Of a stretch of DNA of 64,000 bases, positions 15,706-25,861 are shown piece by piece. Source of the stretch: JAZKID01 sp963714065 (GTDB taxonomy: Bacteria > Pseudomonadota > Alphaproteobacteria > Rhizobiales > UBA4765); assembly GCA_963714065.1 (NCBI GenBank), contig OY970226.1:1550001-1614000 (forward strand), read 5' to 3'. Within the stretch, counting starts at the first letter, position 1. Every line of letters begins with the position of its first letter. The notes under the pieces were generated by a model. The model saw only the letters and a list, made by a program, of their open reading frames with translations. It made no database searches and was not told where the DNA came from. The position numbers and the translations under genes are program-made.

Positions 15706-16905
15706 ATGTCGGACGATCTTTATTCGCCTTTGCAGCGAAAAGACAAGCAGGGTTTTCGCCCGCATGTCGGCATCAGGCCGGCGCTTGCCTTTTGCGGGCT
15801 GGTCTTCGGTGCGCTTTGCGCCTGGGTGATCGCGACCGACGATCCGCTCGGCGGCGAGCCTTACAGGATTATTGCCATTCCTTCCGCAGATGCACCGGTT
15901 GCCAAGAGCGAAACGCCGCCCGCACCCGCGCCGCCGGCGGAGCCTTTCAACGCGGCCGCGACCCAGGTCGATCCCCAATTGGATAATATCGGTAAGCCCA
16001 CGGTCTCGATCCTGACGCCGGGCGGGGAGGACGGGCAGATGCTCGTCAAGACCGTGACCTTGCCCGGTCCGCCGCCGCCTTCCGGTTTTATCGCAGCACC
16101 CGATGCGCGGGTGATCGAAAAATCGCGCTACGGTCTTCTGCCCGCGATCGGCGCCGACGGCTCGCGTCCCTCGAAACTTTATGCGCGGCTGGCTGCGCCA
16201 GAGGACAAGGCGATTTCGGACAGCATGCCGAAAATATGTATCCTTGTCGGCGGTCTCGGCCTGTCGCAAAGCGGTACGGCGGAGGCGATCACCAAGCTGC
16301 CGCCGCAGGTGACGCTGGCCTTTGCACCCTATGGCAGCCTGCTGCAGGCGCAGGTGAACAAGGCGCGCGAGCAGGGGCATGAGGTGATGCTGCAAATTCC
16401 CATGGAGCCGTTCGACTATCCCGCCAACGATCCGGGACCGCAGACGCTGCTGTCAAATCTTTCGCGCGATCAGAATATAGACAGGCTATACTGGAGCTTT
16501 ACGCGTTTCTCCGGCTATACCGGCGTCATCAACTATCTCGGTGCGAAATTCACGGCCAATACCGGCGCACTGACGCCCGTTCTCGAAGATATGCGCAATC
16601 GCGGCCTGATCTATATCGACGACGGCAGCAGCCAGCGCTCCGTCAGCGAAACCGTGGCCGGCAATGTCAAACTTCCCTATGCCAAGGCGCGCCTGACGCT
16701 CGATGCCGTGCCGACGCCGGACAAGATCGACGAGGCCTTGAGCCTGCTCGAGCAGGAGGCGCGCGAAAAGGGTCGTGCCATCGGCATCGCTTCCGCATTG
16801 CCGGTCACGCTCGACCGTATCGCGCGCTGGAGCAAGGAGCTGGAGCGGCGCGGCTTCGTTCTCGTGCCGGCCAGTGCCATAGTCGGCATTGGGCCGAATA
16901 GCTGA
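15706..16905 (+). CDS. Divergent polysaccharide deacetylase family protein
   Basis: A 399-residue protein. One N-terminal transmembrane helix lies at about residues 25-46 (PALAFCGLVFGALCAWVIA), followed by a Pro/Ala-rich linker to about 170. The globular domain begins PKICILVGGLGLSQSGT and continues with VTLAFAPYG, EVMLQIPMEPFDYP and GRAIGIASALPVTLDRI, matching the YibQ-like family. The active-site Asp pair of true deacetylases is not obvious (GG in its place), as is usual in this divergent group. A role in the cell envelope is inferred from its neighbours. The 168-base gap before it has several short hairpins but no gene. Confidence 0.85.
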   Translation: MSDDLYSPLQRKDKQGFRPHVGIRPALAFCGLVFGALCAWVIATDDPLGGEPYRIIAIPSADAPVAKSETPPAPAPPAEPFNAAATQVDPQLDNIGKPTVSILTPGGEDGQMLVKTVTLPGPPPPSGFIAAPDARVIEKSRYGLLPAIGADGSRPSKLYARLAAPEDKAISDSMPKICILVGGLGLSQSGTAEAITKLPPQVTLAFAPYGSLLQAQVNKAREQGHEVMLQIPMEPFDYPANDPGPQTLLSNLSRDQNIDRLYWSFTRFSGYTGVINYLGAKFTANTGALTPVLEDMRNRGLIYIDDGSSQRSVSETVAGNVKLPYAKARLTLDAVPTPDKIDEALSLLEQEAREKGRAIGIASALPVTLDRIARWSKELERRGFVLVPASAIVGIGPNS

Positions 16906-16911
16906 TTTATT

Positions 16912-17014
16912 GTCATCCTGAGCACCCGGATCATGCCTCCGGCATGTCCGAGTGTAAACTCCGCGAAGGATCTCTAACTCTTTTTGAGATTCTTCGCCTT
17001 CGGCTCAGAATGAC
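16912..17014. repeat. GTCAT-ended palindromic intergenic element (copy 2)
   Basis: The ends GTCATCCTGAGC and GCTCAGAATGAC are inverted with one mismatch. Inside is a 15-nt stretch CCGAGTGTAAACTCC (16948-16962), whose reverse complement recurs with one change at 57407-57421. The element fills the deacetylase-rppH gap. Confidence 0.8.
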
Positions 17015-17032
17015 ATAATAGGAATGTTTTTC

Positions 17033-17545
17033 ATGAGCAAATCCAATCTCCCTTACCGTCCCTGTGTCGGCATGATGGTGCTGAACCGCGACGATCTCGT
17101 CTTTGTCGGCGAGCGCAAGAAGGGCCCCGAACAAATGCAGGGCCAATATGCCTGGCAGATGCCGCAGGGCGGCATCGATGAAGGCGAGGAACCGCTGGCT
17201 GCAGCAAAGCGCGAGCTTTACGAGGAGACGAATATGTCCTCCATCGAACTGGGTGCAGAAGTTCCGGACTGGCTGAGTTACGATTTGCCGGAAGAACTCG
17301 CAAAAAAATCTCCAAAACCGCCTTGGGGCGGGAAATATCGCGGCCAGACGCAGAAATGGTTCGTTTTCCGCTTCACGGGCGACGAGAGCGAGATCGATAT
17401 TCGCACGCCGGCCGGCGGCCACAAGCCGGAATTTATTGCGTGGAAATGGGTGGAGGCGAAGGCTTTGCCGGAGCTGGTTGTACCGTTCAAACGGCCGGTT
17501 TATGAAAAGCTGGTGGAGTTTTTGTCGGATTACATACTGCGCTAG
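17033..17545 (+). CDS. rppH: RNA pyrophosphohydrolase (Nudix)
   Basis: Removes pyrophosphate from the 5' end of mRNAs, triggering decay by endonucleases. The Nudix box is complete (GGIDEGEEPLAAAKRELYEE with T after it, about residues 42-62). The family's opening LPYRPCVGMMVLNRDDLVFVGER and closing AWKWVEAKALPELVVPFKRPVYE are present. The ATG at 17033 is preferred to the one nine bases upstream because AGGA sits at a better distance. At 170 residues, length is normal. A palindromic element separates it from the deacetylase gene. Confidence 0.94.
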   Translation: MSKSNLPYRPCVGMMVLNRDDLVFVGERKKGPEQMQGQYAWQMPQGGIDEGEEPLAAAKRELYEETNMSSIELGAEVPDWLSYDLPEELAKKSPKPPWGGKYRGQTQKWFVFRFTGDESEIDIRTPAGGHKPEFIAWKWVEAKALPELVVPFKRPVYEKLVEFLSDYILR

Positions 17546-17553
17546 CCAATCAC

Positions 17554-18104
17554 CTATTTGATATTACCGGTGATGGGCTGTTCTTTGTCCAATCTTCCCA
17601 GATTTTGCAAAAGTTCCGATATCTCATTTTGTTTGAGCACTGGCTTGACGCCGTTCCCGGCATATTTCAATTCAAACCGGTGCTTAATTTTTGCTTGATT
17701 GTCATTGAGGAATTTTATTGCTTCCTGCACATCGATATTTTGAGGGAACCCGCCTTGTGTCTTACTTATACTAATACCGATCTGTGACACTCTTGCATTT
17801 ATAAGACCCTGGATCTTGGTCGTAAGAATATTCAGGCGATTTTTTGTACGGATGTCAGACGTTTGTCTTCCGGCTGATTTTGGAGATTTTCGATAGGCTT
17901 CCCATTTATATCGACGCCCTTTTTCAACCCGGTTAAGGTCAAAAATTCTTTTTGTTCGGCTTCGGGCCGGCCATAAATCGTATAATCGGCCAAAAGTTTC
18001 AGAAATTTCATGCCTATGTCGGAGAGCAGGATCGGTGTCGGCCGCGGCTGCTGTGCCGCCATATGGAAATTGCGGGGAAAATTCGCACTTGAAATTATCG
18101 TCAT
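17554..18104 (-). pseudogene. Unrecognised gene split by a one-base frameshift
   Basis: Two reading frames join at a run of six A (17840-17845, T on the plus strand). The first runs from the ATG at 18104 (AGGTGCGACG upstream) through LLSDIGMKFLKLLADYTIYG and EPLENLQ-like text to TSVQKIA-stop. The second continues NRLNILTTKIQGLINARVSQIG to the stop at 17554. One extra A restores a single protein of about 183 residues. Both halves have plausible, AT-rich protein-coding composition. It may be a true lesion, a sequencing error, or slippage at the A-run. No family is recognised. Confidence 0.55.
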
Positions 18105-18189
18105 CGTCGCACCTAAAATCATTTTGAAAAACAGATGGCTTGCCGATAGCACTCAAAGGCAAAAACCGTCAAACAACTTGCGCGTGCAA

Positions 18190-18531
18190 TTACTTGTCCG
18201 ACCAGACGCTGAGCTCATTGCCTGCGGGATCGAGAAAGTGAAAGCGGCGACCGCCGGGAAATGAAAAGATCGGCCTGACGATTTTCGCGCCCGCGTTTTT
18301 CACGCGCTGTTCCATCTCTTCCAGATCTTCGGCATAGAGCACGATAAGCAGCTTGTCGGATTTGCCTTCAATGGCGGAATGAAAGCCGCCGTCCAGTCCC
18401 TCGTTGAAAGAGCTGTAGTCCGGGCCATAATCGGTAAATGTCCAGCCGAAAGTTTTGGCGTAAAAATCCTTGGTGGCGGGAAGGGTGCCGCCGGGCAGTT
18501 CGATGTAATCGATGTTACCGGATTTGCGCAT
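18190..18531 (-). CDS. VOC-superfamily (glyoxalase-like) protein
   Basis: A 113-residue single-domain protein of the vicinal-oxygen-chelate fold: IDYIELPGGTLPATKDFYAKTFGW at the start, GGFHSAI and LLIVLYAEDLEEMEQRVKNAGAKI in the middle, and FHFLDPAGNELSVWSDK at the end. The paired beta-alpha-beta units and the GR.FHFLDPAGN end are typical. The substrate is unknown; the small glyoxalase/bleomycin-resistance subgroup is diverse. Its ATG overlaps the atpC stop (TAATG), so it is likely the last gene of the F1 operon transcript and translationally coupled. Confidence 0.82.
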   Translation of the reverse strand: MRKSGNIDYIELPGGTLPATKDFYAKTFGWTFTDYGPDYSSFNEGLDGGFHSAIEGKSDKLLIVLYAEDLEEMEQRVKNAGAKIVRPIFSFPGGRRFHFLDPAGNELSVWSDK

Positions 18532-18920
18532 TACGCCTGCAAGGCCTTCAGCGCCGAAAGTTTCTGGCTGGCGTTGAAGGTATCAACATCGTTTGCGGCC
18601 TTGGCGAGTGCGCTTTCCGCAGCGGCGATTTCCTGCGTCGCGCGTGCCGCATTCAACTCCTCGATCGCGATTGCGTTATTGGCAAGCACAGTCAGGCCAG
18701 TTGGGGTCACATCGGCAAAACCGCCATCGACGAAATAGCGCTTAGTCCCGCCTGCGGTTCTGACGTTCAGAAAACCGGGGCGCAGGCTTGCCATCACCGG
18801 CGCATGATCCTTGAGAACTTCGAAATCGCCTTCCGCGCCGGGAACCTGCACGGATAAAACGCTTTCCGACAAGACAAGCTTTTCGGGCGAGACGAGTTCG
18901 AAGGGGAAGGGTGCGGACAT
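18531..18920 (-). CDS. atpC: F1 ATP synthase epsilon subunit
   Basis: A 129-residue subunit of the central stalk that couples proton flow to catalysis and inhibits ATP hydrolysis. The N-terminal beta-sandwich is clear (FELVSPEKLVLSESVLSVQVPGAEGDFEVL, HAPVMASLRPG, FVDGGFADVTPTGLTVLA). The C-terminal helical pair is short but present. It lies 80 bases after atpD, with palindromic copy 3 in between, and overlaps the VOC gene by one base. Confidence 0.95.
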   Translation of the reverse strand: MSAPFPFELVSPEKLVLSESVLSVQVPGAEGDFEVLKDHAPVMASLRPGFLNVRTAGGTKRYFVDGGFADVTPTGLTVLANNAIAIEELNAARATQEIAAAESALAKAANDVDTFNASQKLSALKALQA

Positions 18921-18938
18921 AGTATTATTCCTCTTTGC

Positions 18939-18993
18939 GTCATCCCCGCGAAGGCGGGGATCTAAATGGGACCCCGGCCTTCGCCGGGGTGAC
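18939..18993. repeat. GTCAT-ended palindromic intergenic element (copy 3)
   Basis: Two hairpins, CCCCGC/GCGGGG and CCCCGGC/GCCGGGG, each with a 4-nt loop, are separated by eight bases and bounded by GTCAT...GTGAC. The whole is a near-palindrome of 55 bp. It lies inside the F1 operon, between atpD and atpC, where it could slow nucleases or ribosome-independent read-through. Confidence 0.85.
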
Positions 18994-19000
18994 GGTTATG

Positions 19001-20452
<1,452 letters not shown>

Positions 20453-20464
20453 GATAATTACCTC

Positions 20465-21220
20465 TTACCTGTCCAAATAATAAGTGAGCGACACGACGAC
20501 ACGGACTTTCTTGTCGACGGTGCTTTGAGCCTGAACGCTTGATCCCTCGCCGCTGTCGTTGCCGGACTGGCTGTCGCGCGAGGTAATTGAGAAATAACCC
20601 TGAGATGCCGACTGGATCGCGCCAACCTTGCTGCCCGCATCGTTGGCGAACTGCTGGGCGGCGGCGCGCGCGTTCTGCGTCGCCTCGCGCAGCATTTCGG
20701 TCTTCACGTCGTTGAGCTTCGTATATTGATAATCGACGACATTGCTGGCGATGACGATGTTCTGCTTGGCGAGGTCGTTCAGCTCGCGCGAGGCGCCGTC
20801 GACCACGTTTACATCATCGGTGCGCACGGTGATCGTATCTTTCACGATAAAGCGGCCGGTGAGAACGTCTTTCTGCCGGTACTGGTCGGCCATCAGGTCG
20901 GTGACATTGATATTGCCCGCCTTGATGTTTTCCTTTTTCATGCCCTTGGCGAGCAGGAAGGCCGTGATCGTTTTCTCGTTCGCCTCGGCCTGCGCATAAG
21001 CCTGAGCAAGCGTATCCGCCGTTACCGAAAAGCTGAACTGCCACAGCGCCAGATCGGCCTTCGCATCGCGTTCGGAAAAGCCGCGCACGGTGACGGTGTT
21101 CGAGGCGAACTTCGCTTTATAAAGCGTGGTCGAGACGAAATAGCCCGCGCCCAGCAGGCCTAAGGCCACGAGCCCGCCGAAAATGGCGGCGGCGATCGGT
21201 TTAGTTGTTTCTTTAGACAT
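20465..21220 (-). CDS. SIMPL-domain (DUF541) envelope protein inside the atp operon
   Basis: A 251-residue protein with one N-terminal transmembrane or signal segment at about 10-32 (AAIFGGLVALGLLGAGYFVS). The DUF541/SIMPL domain follows: TVTVRGFSERDAKADLALW, QAYAQAEANEKTITAFLL, and near the end ATQNARAAAQQFANDAGSKVG and VVVSLTYYLD. SIMPL proteins form periplasmic or cytoplasmic oligomers of unclear role, some stress-linked (BP26/YggE-like). The ATG overlaps the atpG stop (TAATG), so translation is coupled to an ATP synthase subunit. This position between atpG and atpD is unusual. Confidence 0.85.
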   Translation of the reverse strand: MSKETTKPIAAAIFGGLVALGLLGAGYFVSTTLYKAKFASNTVTVRGFSERDAKADLALWQFSFSVTADTLAQAYAQAEANEKTITAFLLAKGMKKENIKAGNINVTDLMADQYRQKDVLTGRFIVKDTITVRTDDVNVVDGASRELNDLAKQNIVIASNVVDYQYTKLNDVKTEMLREATQNARAAAQQFANDAGSKVGAIQSASQGYFSITSRDSQSGNDSGEGSSVQAQSTVDKKVRVVVSLTYYLDR

Positions 21221-22083
21221 TACAGTGCCTCCGCCCCGCTGACGATTTCGATGAGTTCCTTGGTGATCTGCGCCTGGCGCGTCTTGTTGTAGGTTAATGT
21301 GAGCTTCTTGATCATATCGCCCGCATTGCGCGTGGCATTGTCCATAGCCGACATGCGCGCACCCTGCTCACTGGCTGCATTTTCAAGCAGCGCGCGGAAG
21401 ATCTGCACGGCGATATTGCGCGGCAATAGCTCGGCCAGGATATCGTTCTCGTCCGGCTCGAATTCGTAAACATACGTGCCGGCCTCGGCCGGCACTTCGG
21501 CGGGGATGACCTGGATCGCGGTCGGAATCTGCAAAATGACGGATTTGAAACGCGCGAAATAAAGCGTCGCCACATCGAACGTGCCCGCCTCGAATTCCTT
21601 TAACACGCGCGCGGCGATCGCTTCGGCATGCGAGAATCCGATTTGCTTCACGCGAATGTCGACGACATCGATGATCTGCTTTGCGAATTGCCGCTTTAAC
21701 ACATCTGCGCCCTTTTTGCCGACGCAGAGAATTTTCACCGTCTTGCCGGAAGCCAGCAGCGTATTGGCACGCTCGCGTGCAAGCCGTGCGATGGAAGAAT
21801 TGAACGCGCCGCAAAGGCCCCGCTCGGCCGTGCAAACAACAAGAAGATGCGTGTGGTCTTTTCCGGTACCCGCAAGCAGGGGCGGTGCGCCGCTCTGACC
21901 TTTGAAGCCGGAGGCCAATGATCCCAGCACCTTGCTCATTCGCTCCGCATAAGGCCGCGCGGCCTCGGCGGCCATTTGCGCGCGGCGCAGCTTGGCGGCG
22001 GCCACCATCTGCATGGCCTTGGTGATTTTCTGCGTTGCCTTCACCGAGGCGATGCGGACGCGGAGATCTTTTAGCGAGGCCAT
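21220..22083 (-). CDS. atpG: F1 ATP synthase gamma subunit
   Basis: The central rotor shaft, 287 residues. The family's N-terminal helix MASLKDLRVRIASVKATQ continues into KITKAMQMVAAAKLRRAQ. The Rossmann-like middle contains VVCTAERGLCGAFNSSIA, and the C-terminal helix has ARMSAMDNATRNAGDMIKKLTLTYNKTRQAQITKEL. The first 35 bases are nearly duplicated at the start of the gene immediately upstream, which ends only three bases before this ATG (TAGATCATG). Its ribosome-binding site therefore lies within that gene's last codons. Confidence 0.97.
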   Translation of the reverse strand: MASLKDLRVRIASVKATQKITKAMQMVAAAKLRRAQMAAEAARPYAERMSKVLGSLASGFKGQSGAPPLLAGTGKDHTHLLVVCTAERGLCGAFNSSIARLARERANTLLASGKTVKILCVGKKGADVLKRQFAKQIIDVVDIRVKQIGFSHAEAIAARVLKEFEAGTFDVATLYFARFKSVILQIPTAIQVIPAEVPAEAGTYVYEFEPDENDILAELLPRNIAVQIFRALLENAASEQGARMSAMDNATRNAGDMIKKLTLTYNKTRQAQITKELIEIVSGAEAL

Positions 22084-22086
22084 GAT

Positions 22087-22560
22087 CTATCTAGCCTTCG
22101 GTACGGTTGTGACAAAAAAATACGATTTATTTTTTTGCCCATAGGGTATGGCGAAAGAAGCATCTTTCAATTCTGGCACTTTTGGATAAGTGGCGGAGAA
22201 TTTTATTTCCCCGACCAGGCTCGGATCAATATGATAAATAACGCCCTCTCTTGAATATTCCAATTTCTTGGTTCTGTCTTGCGCTGGCCGCACAATATAG
22301 CTTGTTATCAGTCTGGCAAAGCCGCCTTCTGTATCACTCTTTATAAAAGCCTTCGTGGAGTCATCAACTCCGTCCAAAGAATAGAGTGCCAAGATCGCCT
22401 CTATATCTTTGGCAGCAAAATATTGCATGTACTTGGCCGCAAGCTCGTCTGGCGATTTCGGAGCTTCGCTTGCTTGCATAGGCGCAGACAAAAGCAGAGC
22501 CAACAAGGCGGCAACCGTCGGGGCTGCGATGCGGACGCGGAGGTCTTTGAGAGAGGGCAT
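22087..22560 (-). CDS. Unrecognised exported protein whose start copies the atpG start
   Basis: A 157-residue protein. The first 12 residues, MPSLKDLRVRIA, match AtpG's MASLKDLRVRIA, and the DNA agrees at 31 of 35 bases. They are followed by a hydrophobic stretch (PTVAALLALLLSAPMQA) that makes a signal peptide with predicted cleavage near residue 30. The mature part (ELAAKYMQYFAAKDIEAILALYSLDG) faintly resembles NTF2/SnoaL-like folds, but I do not assign one. GAAGAGG lies upstream of the ATG. The gene sits between atpA and atpG in the same direction, is AT-rich, and is probably read from the atp transcript. Confidence 0.65.
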   Translation of the reverse strand: MPSLKDLRVRIAAPTVAALLALLLSAPMQASEAPKSPDELAAKYMQYFAAKDIEAILALYSLDGVDDSTKAFIKSDTEGGFARLITSYIVRPAQDRTKKLEYSREGVIYHIDPSLVGEIKFSATYPKVPELKDASFAIPYGQKNKSYFFVTTVPKAR

Positions 22561-22584
22561 TTTTAATATGCCTCTTCAGCAAGC

Positions 22585-22682
22585 GACCCCCACCCTAACC
22601 CTCCCCCTTCTAGGGGGAGGGAAAAGAGGGGCGCCATCCCAAATTCCTCCCCCCTGAAAGGGGGGAGGGCAGGAGGGGGGTC
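22585..22682. repeat. C-rich palindromic element in the atpA-orphan gap
   Basis: The ends GACCCCC and GGGGGGTC are inverted. Internal hairpins are CCCTCCCCC/GGGGGAGGG and CCTCCCCCC/GGGGGGAGG. It is similar in architecture to the GTCAT elements (paired hairpins, inverted ends) but has a different sequence family. It fills the gap downstream of atpA inside the operon. Confidence 0.8.
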
Positions 22683-22708
22683 AAAAGAAAAAATAATAGG
22701 CTGCAGCA

Positions 22709-24238
22709 TCACGCGAAGCTCTTGGCGAAGAGTTCGACCGCTTTCGTCAGCGCGCCTTTGGTTTTGTCGTCGAGCTGTTTCGTGTCGGCAATCGTCTTGA
22801 GGATTTCCGGATTCTTCGCCTTCAGGTGGCGCAGCAGGCCCTGCTCGAAACTGCCGACCTTGTTGACCGGCAGATTATCGAGGAACCCCTGGGTGCCGGC
22901 GAAGATCACGCAGACCTGCTCCTCGATTTTCAGCGGCGAGAACTGCGGCTGTTTTAGGAGTTCTGTCAGACGTGCGCCGCGATTCAGAAGTTTTTGCGTC
23001 ACGGCATCGAGATCGGAGCCGAACTGCGCGAACGCCGCCATTTCGCGATATTGTGCCAGCTCGCCCTTGATCGCGCCCGCCACCTGTTTCATCGCCTTGA
23101 TCTGCGCGGAAGAGCCCACGCGCGACACGGAGATGCCGACGTTCACCGCAGGGCGGATACCCTGATAGAAAAGACTGGTTTCGAGAAAGATCTGGCCGTC
23201 GGTGATCGAGATCACGTTTGTGGGAATATAGGCCGACACGTCGTTCGCCTGCGTCTCGATGATCGGCAGCGCGGTCAACGACCCGCCGCCATTGTCCTCA
23301 TTGAGCTTTGCCGCACGCTCGAGCAGGCGGGAATGCAGATAGAACACGTCGCCCGGATAGGCCTCGCGACCCGGGGGGCGGCGCAGCAGCAGCGACATCT
23401 GGCGGTAGGCGACGGCCTGTTTGGAGAGATCGTCGTACACGCACAGCGCGTGCATGCCGTTATCGCGGAAATATTCGCCCATCGCGCAGCCGGAGAAGGG
23501 CGCCAGAAATTGCAGCGGTGCCGGATCGGAGGCGGTGGCGGCGACGATGATGGAGTAATCGAGCGCGCCCTGTTCTTCGAGAATTTTCACGAATTGCGCA
23601 ACCGTCGAGCGTTTCTGGCCAATGGCAACGTAAATGCAATAAAGTTTCTGCTTTTCGTCGCCCGACGCGTTCACCGATTTCTGGTTGAGGATGGCATCAA
23701 GCGCTACCGCCGTCTTGCCGGTCTGGCGGTCGCCGATGATCAGTTCGCGCTGGCCGCGGCCGATCGGGATCAGGGCGTCGATAGCCTTGAGACCCGTCTG
23801 CATCGGCTCGTGCACGGATTTGCGCGGAATGATACCCGGCGCTTTGACGTCGACGCGTTTGCGCTCGACATCCTTGATCGGACCTTTTCCATCCAAAGGA
23901 TTGCCCAATGGGTCGACGACGCGTCCCAGCAGGCCCTTGCCGACCGGAACGTCGACAATGGCGCCGGTGCGCTTGACGGTGTCGCCTTCCTTGATGTCGC
24001 GATCGTTGCCGAAGATCACGGCGCCCACATTGTCGGCCTCCAGGTTCAGCGCCATGCCGCGAATGCCGCCGGGGAATTCCACCATCTCGCCCGCCATCAC
24101 CTGGTCGAGACCGTAAATGCGTGCGATGCCGTCGCCGACCGAGAGCACGCGGCCCACTTCGGAGACCCGGGCGTCCTCGCCGAAGGCCTTGATTTGATCT
24201 TTGAGAATTTTGGAAATTTCTGCGGCGCGGAATTCCAT
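22709..24238 (-). CDS. atpA: F1 ATP synthase alpha subunit
   Basis: The non-catalytic nucleotide-binding subunit, 509 residues. It begins MEFRAAEISKILKDQI, has the P-loop GDRQTGKT (about residues 170-177), and carries the alpha signature in PAVNVGISVSRVGSSAQ. The C-terminal helical domain includes LLKQPQFSPLKIEEQV. Its ATG directly follows the atpH stop codon (TAGATG). Confidence 0.98.
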   Translation of the reverse strand: MEFRAAEISKILKDQIKAFGEDARVSEVGRVLSVGDGIARIYGLDQVMAGEMVEFPGGIRGMALNLEADNVGAVIFGNDRDIKEGDTVKRTGAIVDVPVGKGLLGRVVDPLGNPLDGKGPIKDVERKRVDVKAPGIIPRKSVHEPMQTGLKAIDALIPIGRGQRELIIGDRQTGKTAVALDAILNQKSVNASGDEKQKLYCIYVAIGQKRSTVAQFVKILEEQGALDYSIIVAATASDPAPLQFLAPFSGCAMGEYFRDNGMHALCVYDDLSKQAVAYRQMSLLLRRPPGREAYPGDVFYLHSRLLERAAKLNEDNGGGSLTALPIIETQANDVSAYIPTNVISITDGQIFLETSLFYQGIRPAVNVGISVSRVGSSAQIKAMKQVAGAIKGELAQYREMAAFAQFGSDLDAVTQKLLNRGARLTELLKQPQFSPLKIEEQVCVIFAGTQGFLDNLPVNKVGSFEQGLLRHLKAKNPEILKTIADTKQLDDKTKGALTKAVELFAKSFA

Positions 24239-24796
24239 CTAAAAGGTTCCTTTCAATGCGGTTTTGAGAGTCGAGAGCTTGGTTTTGAGAGATGTATCCA
24301 GCATGCGCGAGCCGAGCTTGACGATTAAGCCCCCGATCAGGCTCTGGTCGACATGAGCATCGATTGCGACATCCTTGCCGGTTGCGCTTTTAAGCGCTTC
24401 TTTCAGTGCAAGAACCTGGTTGTCCGAAAGCGGTTCGGCGGAGACGACTTCGGCGGAAGCAATGCCCTTGCTCTGCTCCAGCAAATGCCGGTAGGCGAGG
24501 ATCATCTCGCCCAAAAGGCTAAGGCGGCGGTTCTGCGCCAGCAAAGCCAAGAAATTTGCGGTCAGCTTGCTTGCGCCGGATTTCGCGAGCAGCGCTTTAA
24601 GCGCGCCGATCTGTTCCTGCGCCGCAAGCAGCGGAGAATTCACGAATGCACGAAAATCGGCGCTGTCTTCGAGAGCTTTTGCGAGCGCATCGAGTTCAAG
24701 CATGACCTCGCCGACGCTGTTGTCTTCTTGCGCAAGCTCGAATAGCGAGCGTGCATAACGCCCCGCAACGCCGGAAATGATCTGCCCGTGTTTCAA
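24239..24796 (-). CDS. atpH: F1 ATP synthase delta subunit (probable TTG start)
   Basis: The peripheral-stalk connector between F1 and the b subunits, 186 residues. The core is recognisable: ISGVAGRYARSLFELAQE, then the C-terminal AEVVSAEPLSDNQVLALKEAL and VDQSLIGGLIVKLGSRMLDTSL. The TTG at 24796 is preferred because AAGGAAGG lies six bases upstream. The upstream ATG at 24829 would add 11 atypical residues and place that site inside the gene. This is the first gene of the operon; its promoter should lie in 24797-25000, though no clear -35/-10 pair stands out. Confidence 0.93.
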   Translation of the reverse strand: MKHGQIISGVAGRYARSLFELAQEDNSVGEVMLELDALAKALEDSADFRAFVNSPLLAAQEQIGALKALLAKSGASKLTANFLALLAQNRRLSLLGEMILAYRHLLEQSKGIASAEVVSAEPLSDNQVLALKEALKSATGKDVAIDAHVDQSLIGGLIVKLGSRMLDTSLKTKLSTLKTALKGTF

Positions 24797-25049
24797 TGTG
24801 TCCTTCCTTGTACGGTACCCGACAATCAAAAAGCGCGGCCTTCGCCACGCAGCAATTCTTTTCGATCCGGCAGACGGTTAGCCCGGTATGGCTGGTTTTT
24901 CTAACGCGGATTTAGCATGCGTGATCCAAAGGCGCAATATTATATTGCCCGGCGGGTGGCGGAGAATTCGTATTCTGCAAATCGGGCTTGCACATTTTCT
25001 AAATGGACATATATTGGCGAAATACTGAATTTAACATGTAGAGATAAAA

Positions 25050-25856
25050 ATGACCGGTGCGTTTGATTTGAGTAATATTAGGCAGTCAGCAATAAAAGCC
25101 TCAAGCAAGGAATTATTCGATGCTTTTAACGAGCGCCTGCAAAGCCTGCAAAATGTCGCCGTGGCGGCGGGCCTGGGCAAAGGGGCCGTAAAGGTCAGGA
25201 AAATCAGGGGCGAGGGCGTCGTCGTCCGGTATTCGGCGGGGCTAAGTCTTGCGAGGATCGGCAAGGCCGAAAAACGGAGCCTGCGCGATAACGGCATCGA
25301 TGCCGACAAGCTGATCGATTTCGCAAAAGCCGACGGCGACTATAAATTGTCCAGTCTGGATCTGGCGCGGCGTTTTGGAAGTTTTCGAAAAGCGGGCAGG
25401 ATCGGATCATACGGCGCCAGCGCCGAAATTTTCGAAAATTTCATCAAGACGGGATATTTCGTCTCAAAAAACTATCCCGCGCTTCCCGAGGTCACGGCCG
25501 TAAAGGCTTCGGACTTTCCCAGCAAACCAACCGTTTCTGCTGCCGAGATCGTCAATACGCTCGTCGAGCTTAAACTTCTCCCTGCAAGGGATAGGCAGGA
25601 GATTGGTGGCGACAATGAAGAGAATTATCGCGAAATCGAGATCAACGAAGAGCAATTGGTAAAGATCGCGCTTGCGTTCAAGGTTTATCCCGACAGGCTG
25701 AAAGGCCATATTTTTACCGACGAGGGCGATGGACATATCACCTACGGCATGGGCGCTGTTATCTATGGCATTTGCACGCAGAAGCTAGGCAATAAGTTCA
25801 GCGGCGATTACCAGCATATTCCCGTTGCTGCCTTGGTTGGCGCGAACAAGGCCTGA
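25050..25856 (+). CDS. Unrecognised 268-residue protein
   Basis: A soluble protein with no signal peptide or membrane segment. The first ~130 residues are Lys/Arg-rich with alternating hydrophobic positions (DAFNERLQSLQNVAVAAGLGKGAV, DLARRFGSFRKAGRIGSYG). The second half is more acidic (QEIGGDNEENYREIEINEEQLVKIALAF) and ends GKFSGDYQ-like text (LGNKFSGDYQHIPVAALVGANKA). No known motif is seen. It is divergent from atpH and converges on priA with five bases between. It is AT-richer than its neighbours. No function is proposed. Confidence 0.6.
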   Translation: MTGAFDLSNIRQSAIKASSKELFDAFNERLQSLQNVAVAAGLGKGAVKVRKIRGEGVVVRYSAGLSLARIGKAEKRSLRDNGIDADKLIDFAKADGDYKLSSLDLARRFGSFRKAGRIGSYGASAEIFENFIKTGYFVSKNYPALPEVTAVKASDFPSKPTVSAAEIVNTLVELKLLPARDRQEIGGDNEENYREIEINEEQLVKIALAFKVYPDRLKGHIFTDEGDGHITYGMGAVIYGICTQKLGNKFSGDYQHIPVAALVGANKA

Positions 25857-25861
25857 GGCGG

